64,000 nucleotides of DNA from Harmothoe impar (Eukaryota > Annelida > Polychaeta > Phyllodocida > Polynoidae), in the NCBI GenBank assembly GCA_947462335.1, contig OX381705.1, positions 44,654,175-44,718,174 on the forward strand, written 5' to 3'. This document shows positions 52,471 through 61,700 of this stretch, piece by piece. A program made the position numbers and the translations under genes. Numbering within the stretch: the stretch's first letter is position 1; each line of letters begins with the position of its first letter. The notes under the pieces were generated by a model, which saw only the letters and a program-made list of their open reading frames with translations, made no database searches and had not been told where the DNA came from.

Positions 52471-54940
52471 CAAAAAGTGAAAGGCTATGTAAGTTACATT
52501 ACATAAAAAATAATTTTTGGAAAGAAATATACAGTACATAGGGGGGGAGGGGAGACTGGGTGGATAGGATTAGCTGTCGGGAGCCATATTTTAAGGATAA
52601 CGCCACACGGAAAAAAGAAAGTTTTACGTAATTGGTTTTCTGAAAGTAGGTTATTAAATTTTTATTTTTTTTAATAATTTTTTTGTGTGGGGGGGGGGGG
52701 GGGGAAATTGTGTAATTTTGTTAAAACCCAAATTCCGTGCCACCCGATCCGAGAAAAGGGGACCTAAGGGCAGACAAAAAAGAAAATTTGCTCAATGGAT
52801 TTCACCCACCATATTTTTTACCTGGGAAATTTGTTGATTTTTGGAAAAAAAAAAATAGTATAGATTTAGGTTGGCTCATTTTGTTAAACATTGAGAAATT
52901 TTTGTTTTTTAAAAATGTTCTTGCAGTTGTTGGCCCAGATCAAGCAATCAACTTTTATGTCCACTAAGAATTTTGTTGGAGGCTGTTTAAAAAAAAAAAA
53001 TTGTCCCTCGCTCCAGTTTAGAAAATCCATTGACTAAATTAAATAAAAAAAAAAAAAAAATTTTGGTGGGTCGCACAATTTTTTGAAAACTGAAATCCAT
53101 TGACCATTTTTTTTTTTTTGGTGTGGCCTAACGCCGTTGTATTTTTATAATTTGGATTACAGATCCGGCTACGATTTTTTTTTTTGTTTTTTACCTGTCC
53201 CTTCCGAGATTTTATTCCTGAATTTTCATAAAAAAAAAAATTACTTGTTGACCACTAAAATGTAGAATAAGGCGTATCAGATTGCGGATATTATTCAAAA
53301 TTTCTTGCTTAGGGCACAACAATTTTTTGACCCCCCCCCCCCCAAGATAGGTGTAAATTTTTTATCCGCCCCCCCCCTCAGGGGGGTACAAATAATTCCC
53401 CCCCCCCTGTTGTTAAAAAATGACCACTCCGTAATACTTTGTGTACATAACACTGACACATGGGTGCCGGTCAAAGACTTTACATTGGACCCGGGTTATT
53501 TATTTAGAGAAATATAGATATTTAAAACCATCAATTTCCACAGTTTGTATAAACGGCGCACGTGTATTGATGAATGATATATACCACCATGAATTTTTTT
53601 TGGGGGGGGGGGGCGGGGGAACATATTCAAAAGTATTTTCTAACCGTGCCAAAATAGTTATTTTACTAGAGAACCACAAATTACCAAATAATAGGGTTGC
53701 CTCTGTCTACATTTAGTGGATTCTGTGTAACAATCAAAATTAACAAATTGTGAGATATCTTAAGGTGGGGGCGGGGGGGGGGGGGCTGGGGGTAAAGCGT
53801 GACTCCGGTCAGAGACGTGAAAACCTTTGTATGTTCAACCATTGTATATCGTATCATTTAGGGCTGGTATGTCTCTGATCGGCAAAGTTTCGTCGCGTCA
53901 CTTTTACAGAAAAACAACAGTCCGTTGGGGGTAACGATTTTGCGTAGGTCAAATTCTGATTTTACACTATTTGAAAGGAAAATTCGGTGCGTGGCCCCTT
54001 CCTGTGCACCTTCAGTACCATATAATAAGATACTCTGATTAATAACGCATACTATTGGGGTGAAATTTGGTAAAATACCCTTGAACTCACCGTGTGCGAT
54101 GCCGGTAGGAATGGCAATTCTGGCCGAATTGGTTTCGCCGGGAACAAGCCAACAGACCGGAAGTCCGAAATATCCGCCAGACGGCGTGCAGGTAGCGTTT
54201 TCCCGCCTCGTACAGACCGGTCAGAGACGTCTCTGAGCGACCCGCACAATGCATATAGTATATCAGTGGGTAAGGGGGGGGGCTGGAAATTTTTTAAAAA
54301 TTGGATAATTAGAGTAAAACTATATACACTCCATTCATGTAGAATATGCACCTTATATGTTTATATTAATACCACAATAAATAATTTCGTTAGCCGGTCA
54401 GAGACATCACTGTTAATGTGTATAAGGGGTAGCAGGCAAAATTAGCAGACATAAATGCTTTTTTTGGGTAGAATTTTTTTGAAATTTTATATACAAGTGT
54501 TCTGGGAACAGTTCTGTTCAATAAAATACCACTTATATGATTTCATTGCGTGTCTCTACGTGATTATTATACTGCCGGTCAGAGACATAAAGTAGCTTCT
54601 TCTTTTTACTCCATTTTGGATAGGCCTATTCTAGGGGTTACTGTTTTCTTTAAGGAAATCGGTTCACATTTTAATATATGTTATATATGGACAACCTATA
54701 ATCCGTCTCATTTGCAATACTATGTACAACTGCTATACCTCCTATCTCAGTTAACCTTAATCTACCCCGTTCTACAGGGGTAAAATAGGCCTATTTTTGT
54801 TATTTTTGCACTACTAGTATACAGAATTAACTCAAAAATGAATGAAATTCCATTCCTTTATTCCATCCTTTGAAAAATATTTCCACTTCTGTACTACATT
54901 TTAATCTCCTTGTCCCCTATTTAGACGTTATTGTTGTAAA
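52471..54940. other. Right subterminal region, likely promoter side of the transposon gene
   Basis: Upstream of the first coding exon. Contains many A/T, C and G homopolymer runs (for example C runs near 53,331-53,343, G runs near 53,603 and 53,767), and GGTCAGAGAC-type motifs at about 53,808, 54,218, 54,393 and 54,574. A leader exon must lie here, but I could not place it or a TATA box with confidence. Confidence 0.5.
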
Positions 54941-55036
54941 CCGGTCAGAGACGGCAGCCGGTCAGAGACGGCAGCCGGTCAGAGACGGCACCCGGTCAGA
55001 GACAAAAACATTGGCCCAAGGTCATGAGACACAGCC
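54941..55036 (-). repeat. Right terminal inverted repeat, 96 bp
   Basis: Mirror image of the left terminal repeat with no mismatch seen. Followed by CTAT, the target duplication. Confidence 0.97.
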
Positions 55037-56240
55037 CTATAGTCGATGCTCGGCCAGCCATGGCATCAACAATAGTTGATGCTCGCCCTCAAAGGGTTAT
55101 GGCAGCTACATAGTGTGACAGAGCAATGGAATTTGTCCCATTGTCCTTGGTCTATTATAATTGACCCTGTTAAAAAGAGCACTTGAAAGTAATGAGGCAA
55201 GTGCTCTAAAAACAGGTACCTAGTTGTAACCAAGTTTTACTGTATCTATGATTATGTTGGTGCTAACTACTAAACACTTGGCCAGCTCAGAGATCATAAC
55301 TGTCAGAAGCCAGTTGTATCTTAAAATGTTGGTTGTACCTGCATGGAAGGTGGCTTCATCCTAGAGAAAAAAAGGAATAGCCACCAACACTTGATAATAA
55401 TTATTCTGAGCATGACATGAACTGCAACTGTCCAGATACCGGCCCCTATTCTTGTGGATGAGTGTCAGCTCGCCGCTCCTGCTTCCCATAATTGCTCAGC
55501 AGTGGGTAAATATTTCTGAACTGAGTGCCCACCCCAGGCCTTCAATGACAATGCATGTTAGCATGGCTACACCATGATTATGAATTACTCATGTTACACA
55601 CATTTACAGTAGCAGCATGTTAAACCAGAGAGGCTACAGAGGTCCAGCTTTTTTTAAAATTAGACATGCATGGTCAGTAAATAGCCCACCAGGTGGTATC
55701 TGGCTCTACTCTGTAATGGAGGTGCTCACACCCCCTGGTGTGAGGGGTACATCTTGGGATGGAAAGGGTGTAGATAACAATAATGAGGGAGCTGGTTTAC
55801 AAAGGGACAGTATAAGTAGACATACACACATGCGATGGGCACTTGCCTATCCTTATGGGATTCTGGTATGGATACAGTTGACAAAGAAAATTAATTAAAC
55901 TAAAATGAATCAGATACGGTTCTAAAGTGCAACCAGTAGTGAATAATATTTGGGAGATCTATCTTGCTTTTTACTTTCATCTCATTATCTTTGCCCAGTT
56001 TTAAATGACCAGAATGTCCTGTTTATAATCTCTATGCTCAGGGAACTTCATTAGGCATCAGATTAATATATTTGACACTAACTTAGCTTTGCTTTGGAGT
56101 TCTGTCGTTCCTAACTTTTTTAATTACCCAGTGGGTTATGATGGCGGTTCCCAGATGCCCTGGCCACAATCTATGTTAATTATTGTATTATAACTTACAT
56201 CTTTGACATGTAATCATCATGATAGGAGTCTGATGTAGGT
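55037..56240. other. Right flank of the giant transposon
   Basis: Begins with the target duplication and two further units of the 33-bp tandem repeat (to about 55,100). After that I see no gene, and no structure beyond AT-rich sequence. An ORF at 55,617-55,898 has no recognisable features. Confidence 0.5.
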
Positions 56241-56249
56241 GGGGGAATG

Positions 56250-57015
56250 TATCATTACAATTGAGCTAAGATGTATTTAATCTGTGTTGCTAAGCAAGGA
56301 ATTAACTAGAATCTTAGTTGCTAAGCAACCACTGGTCTTAGGTACAATAATTGGTACTATTCAGTGGTCAATTTGGTGGAGTATTATTGAAATTGAGCTA
56401 TTTACCTGTGAAACCTATGTTGCTAAGCAAATAGATACTTAGAACTGCTAGGCAACCACTCAACCTAGTAACATATCAATAAGATGAATGGATTGCTTGG
56501 GATCAATTTAAGGGGATTTGTCAGGCTCTGATTTGTTCAGGGTCAGTATCAACACCAAAGAAGAGGGATTTTGGAATATTTGGCGGCCATTTCAGATCTT
56601 GACCTAGCGGCCATTTTGGATTTAGGAAACATCAAAATTCTTATTAAGCACCCTTTTTACATAAGATTTAGCTGTGTTATTAACATTTCTATGCCCAAGA
56701 CTGTCCTTGTCATGATGCTACATTTCTGTAAAACCTGTGTTGCTAAGCAAAAAGATACTTTAATAGAACTGCTGTTGCTAAGCAACCACTCAACCTAGCA
56801 ACAAAATCAATAAGAGGAATAGATTACGACTAGGGCTCGATTTAGGGGGATTTTAGGGGGAATCAGTAAGTTTCTATTATGTCCAGGCAATTTTTTCAAC
56901 CTATGGGAGAGGTATTTCGGATTATGTGGTGGCCATCTTAGATTTTTGACCTGGTGGCCATCTTGGATTTTGGAAACATCAAAATTCTTAATCAGCACCC
57001 TTTTTACATCATATT
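56250..57015. repeat. Dispersed repeat, inverted copy of the family at 20.6-21.5 kb
   Basis: Two internal units again carry GTTGCTAAGCAACC palindromes (about 56,319 and 56,773 best), GCGGCCATTTTGGAT/GGCCATCTTGGATT words and the phrase AACATCAAAATTCTTA. Orientation is opposite to the copy at 20.6-21.5 kb. Confidence 0.75.
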
Positions 57016-57269
57016 TAGTTCACTGAAAATTCCGGGGGTTAGTCAATGCTAATATATCTTAGTCAAAACCACCAACTTAGGCCACTCAAAAAAAAGTTGT
57101 TTCTCATCACCGCACGCATCATATAAATCACGATCTGGGGAAAACTTCTTTTTTAAAAAAAATCTTGATGAAGAAAATGTTAAAATTGGAGAAATATTGG
57201 AAAATTTGGTCTCAAATTAAAGCTTATGTTGTCAGCAATGCAGTCCGCTGGTAATGACTTGCATTTTAA

Positions 57270-57990
57270 AAATCTAGCGCGTGATCCTAATCACAAAAGA
57301 CTCAGGGATTTGTTTTTCCTTTGAATAAATTGTATAATGCTATGCGTGTAACGTAATATGTGTGTAGTGTAATATGTGTGTAGTGTAATATATATAATAC
57401 CCCCAGCCCCCATCAAACCCCACCCCAACTCCATCATGCAGGGTAGCTGTCTGTAGTGTGCTGTCTATTGTGTGTCGATTTTGTCCACATATCGTTTCCC
57501 GCCCTTATTTATTGAACTTTTGGTCTTACAAAAAGCATCTCAGCTGAAAAAAAAATTGACACTCCTATCACGACCACACACTGCCATGTGTAGTGTGCAT
57601 GTGTAGTGTGCATGTGTAGTGTGCATGTGTAGTGTGCATGTGTAGTGTGCATGCATACCAAACCCCATCCCACCCCAACCAACCCCACCCAAACCTAGTG
57701 TGTATGCCTACTGTGCATGCCTAGTGTACATGTCTAGTGTACATGTCTAGTGTGCATGCCTAGTTTACATGTCTAGTGTGTATGCCTAGTGTACATGCCT
57801 AACTCTACCTTCACCACACCCCCAACCCCAGCACCCATATACCCTACCATGTGAGCCTTTCGTCCACAGATAGTTGAAAGTGCAAAAATGGTCTGACAAA
57901 AAACGTCTCACCCTCCTAGAATTCTGATCTTCCATAGGTTTAACACTAAAAGCCGAAATCGACAAAATGTCTACAGCAGCACTTTGATGT
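57270..57990 (-). repeat. Dispersed repeat with minisatellite, inverted copy of 5.7-6.2 kb
   Basis: The ends (CGTGATCCTAATCACAAAAGA and GGTTTAACACTAAAAGCCGA) match the 5.7-6.2 kb copy in reverse. The core has GTGTAGTGTGCAT and CTAGTGTACATGT units, a related but separately expanded minisatellite. Confidence 0.8.
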
Positions 57991-58379
57991 TTATCTACAG
58001 CTATGAAAAAATTACCTCTTTTTGACAGCTCTACTTTGACATAGAATTTGACTTTGAACCAATGGACGGAAATTGTTGGGGTTTGTTGCGTTGGAACAGA
58101 AAACACTTTAATTCTATGTGAGGCATGACAGGAATATTGAATGTTATTTTTTTCTGCGAAAAATATTGATTTACTTTTTTTTCCACAGATCGGTGGAAAG
58201 CGTCTCACAGAGGCGTCGCATAAGACTCTGGGAGCAGTTGCCCCCTGAGTCAACAACTCTTTTCCTATGCATTTATATAGTAAAAAAAACTCTCTTAGAA
58301 GGAGCTGCTTTTCCCTTAACCTCTGATATAAGGAGGAAATTTTGGCTTATTTCCTTATTTCGTACCCAAAACCTTACCC

Positions 58380-58620
58380 AGGAGGGTGTTTTTCCCCATT
58401 GGTCCAATACGGAACGAATACGGACACAAAATGCGGACCGTATACGGGACCCGCATTGGGAAGCCGAAAAACTTAATTTTTTCCCCCTCCGTATGACGAC
58501 CGTATGTGTACACGGAATTGGAATTTTTTTCGCTGCTTACGGGTTACCAATGCGGGATCCCGCATTGGTATGCCCGTATTCGTACCCATACGGGACTATG
58601 CGACATTGAAAGCGGGAAGC
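58380..58620. repeat. Inverted-repeat rich segment
   Basis: CCCGCATTGGGAAGC pairs with ACCAATGCGGG, and TGCGGGATCCCGCA (58,551-58,564) is a perfect palindrome. CGTATACGGG and CCCGTATTCGTACCC words surround it. Possibly a small MITE just upstream of the next gene's promoter. Confidence 0.55.
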
Positions 58621-58660
58621 GACTGACGAAAACGGGGATACCCCTAGGGAATTCCCTGTC

Positions 58661-58676
58661 TGACGTCACTTCCGGA
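58661..58676 (+). promoter_or_regulatory. CRE/ETS composite promoter site
   Basis: TGACGTCA (58661-58668) overlaps ACTTCCGGAA, a cAMP-response element fused to an ETS site, a pairing common in TATA-less animal promoters. GCCATTTGC follows at 58,680. The ATG of the next gene is about 75 bp downstream. Confidence 0.6.
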
Positions 58677-58742
58677 ATCCGCCATTTGCAATCTGCCGAC
58701 TGCTACAACACTTTCCAAAACGACAACAACTCAGGAAAAACG

Positions 58743-61700
58743 ATGCCAAAAGCCACTAAAAAGGTAAGGACAGCATGTCATATGATGCATAATGGTACAA
58801 TCTTACACATACTAAGCTATGTCGATCCGTTCTGTTATGTATGATGCTATTTTCATTCAATTTTCTCTTCTTTTCACCGATGCCTGCTCCCGCGGTGACC
58901 GATTTGTCAGTGTTAACGTACCATTTCGCTTTACTTCAATGCAAATGCTATCATGAATTTTTGTTCAGAAGGTGTACACTCTATCTGTTGTTTATTTCTA
59001 TCTTGTTGTATGGGCAAAAGAAGTACCTTAGCTATCATGGGGTGTCATGGCAGCATATCCAGCTCCCTCACCTTGCCTGTTTTCCTTTTTTAATCATGGG
59101 ATCACATTCAATTTTTCAGAAACCCTGACCAGATGCATCCAACGCTGAATCGGAAGATGAGGTGGAGGAAGGGTACCAGGGGTTGGAACACTTGTTCCCC
59201 AGCAATTTTCCAGGCATGGGGGGGTCCCAGATGATTGGGTACATGGAAAAAATGTTGGCAGAAATGAGGAGATCAGAAGTCCGCCAAAAGAGAAAAGCCC
59301 CGTCCAGTGAGCACTATAGCAACACCCGTGCCCCCCCCCCACATAGAAAGCAGAAACAGTTGCCCAAGGATGACAAAAAGCGGGATCCGACATACACACC
59401 GGATACGTCAAGTTCGACCGCCAAAACTGCAAAGAAGCCATCATCCAGAGCCAAATCCAAATTAACCAAAAAACAATATGTGGGACAAATCATACCGGGT
59501 TATGCCAGTGAACTCAGTCTGAGTATGTCCAGGGACTCCACCAGAAATCCTTGCACAGTAAAAGGCGCCCATTGGCGCGCTGACGAGCTCGAGGCACTCA
59601 TACTTGGTGCCAACCATCTGAAGCCGGTCCTGCGTGGCAAATGTTAAAGACGCCACCAGTGGGGCAACCATGAAAGAGCTAGCGTGGAAAGAGCTCACAG
59701 GTAAGAAAGGAAAAAAAATTAATATGTATATCCTATAAATCTTTCTGCCAAACACAGTGTATACTGTTGCAAATTAAAATGTACAGATGAAAAAAAACAT
59801 GTCACTCTGCCATACATTACACAGTATCCAACACTGTATTACTCCCTGTTGTTACGTCAGGAAAAAACTCTGTCCTGCTGGATGTAATGAAGTATAGCAT
59901 ATTATTTTTTTTGCCAGATTATGTCTCCTCGGTGGGACTGAGGCCGAGGACAGTACTACAGGTGGAGGACAAACTGGGCTACTACTGCCAGCAGGCAAAA
60001 CAGAAACTAAATATATTCCTCCGCTTTTTTTTGTAAAATTTTTGGGTTTTATTATGCTGTAACACCAAATGAACATCGTGATTCAGATATTGTAGAGACC
60101 ATATATAAAAGAATAAAGCAATATAAATTCTACCCAAGAACTTACCAAGAACATGGAAAAATTATATTCTGCTTCCTGTTTCCTCAATAAAGAAAGTATT
60201 TGGTGCACCCTGTAATATAGTACAGAACAGGATTTTTCATGTGCTTTCCCTGTTGTAACAGAGGCAGAGAATTGATGCAAAATACCCCACCGGTTCCGGT
60301 CGCAGGGATGCCAAAGATTTCCTTGATGACCTGGAGCAGGCCGCGTGTGACTACTCCGGAGTCGACGTAGTCCTCGGTGAGTAATATTATCCCTTTCCTT
60401 CCTCTGAGATACTGATAAAGGAAGATAAAAAAAGTAATCTTTTTTTTACGTAGTATGAGCCATACTGAAACAGGACATAATAATTACCATACAGTATTAT
60501 ACCCCACATGTGGAACAGTAGTGATATCTTGCTTCTTTTTTTAAAAATTATTTCCACACCTGTCTTATACCTGCTTGCATACAACAGGTATAGACGGAAT
60601 GCAGCCACCAGTGTCCGTGAAAACGTGCCGGACACCGGCTATAGCTGGCTAAAAGGCTTCTGGACCAGCTCGACTGGTCCTGCTGCCAGTCCAAATGACT
60701 GGCTGGATCTTTGGCTACATGTCAGTTTTTACGGCTTGTAAATCGGACCATTATTAAGGTCTCTAGAGAGAAAAGTATTTTACACAAATATTTTGAAAAT
60801 CAATATTATAGATTGTACATTTTATAATGTTTCAATAGGAATATACAGAAAAGCTGTATTGATTCAATATAAATTCTTGCTTTCTACATTTTTTTGAGAT
60901 GAGGGAAGTGCCCTCAGGCATCTGGGCCTGCAAAATTTAAGCCGGTCCTGCAAAATAATAGATCTGCAGGACCGAATGTCCTGCATGGCAAAAAAGTTTT
61001 CACGGAGACTGAGCCACCCGATGTGAAGGGTGGGGGCCGGCCTGATAGGAAATGGTCTTGCTACGACCCAGACCGGCCGGAAAAGGAGGATTACGCCAAC
61101 ATCGCCATGCCCAGTGCCAGCATGGCGGCTGTACAGGAAAGAGAGCTGCTGATCAGCATCGATGGAGGTAAGCAGCGTCCATTTTTTAGCAAATAAAAAT
61201 GTACATGGGGACAGTATAACATGTTGCACACATAAAGGTTTCTCCTAAAATATCTACTTATATCGGCATGTCCCATATAAATAAAGTAGGCCACATTGCC
61301 CCCACATATATGTGGGCAGTGTATACATTTCACATGTGTGTGGTATACAGTGTTTCTTTTTTTTTCTTTGTAGTACCGGTGACAGAGGAAAGGCCGGAGG
61401 ACATGCGGGAGTACGAGCATGATGGGACTTACATAGAAACGGAGGAGGGTGACATAATTCGGGAGGAAGACGAGGAAGAAGAGGTGCAGGTGCAGGATGC
61501 ACCACCCAGTGACTCTGAAGAGGAGTCCAGCGCCCCGGTCCCTTTTGAAGGTTTTACTAGGGCTCAACTGTTGAGGCGTGTCTCCTCACAACACCAGAAA
61601 CTGAAAGCTGCTCGCAATGTGGTAAATCCAGCACAACGCCCCACTGCCGCATCTGCTGCCATGTTGGCCGTGGACCAGATAAAAATACCCAACGCTCCAG

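Larger units (their letters stand above)
33584..55036 (-). mobile_element. Giant DNA transposon, 21.45 kb, unassigned superfamily
   Basis: The ends are perfect 96-bp inverted repeats beginning GGCTGTGTCTCATGACC, flanked by CTAT on both sides (33580-33583 and 55037-55040). The sequence between the ends contains the nine coding exons of one large minus-strand gene, including a DDE-like transposase, and about 60 copies of GGTCAGAGAC on both strands, four in each terminal repeat. The preinsertion site is a 33-bp tandem repeat, still recognisable on both sides. Perfect terminal repeats suggest recent insertion. It lacks Polinton genes (no polymerase B, ATPase or capsid), Helitron features and a RAG, hAT or piggyBac signature. 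A 4-bp duplication occurs in Sola, Chapaev and Ginger groups, but the protein does not look like those to me. Confidence 0.93.

Noticed and set aside
53300..53780. C/G homopolymer runs as a regulatory G-quadruplex cluster
   Set aside because: Isolated single runs, often of doubtful length in assemblies, without the regular four-run spacing.
33584..55036. Polinton/Maverick or Helitron identity for the giant element
   Set aside because: No DNA polymerase B, packaging ATPase, capsid, retroviral-type integrase, Rep or helicase motifs; ends and 4-bp duplication do not fit (Polinton gives 6 bp, Helitron none).
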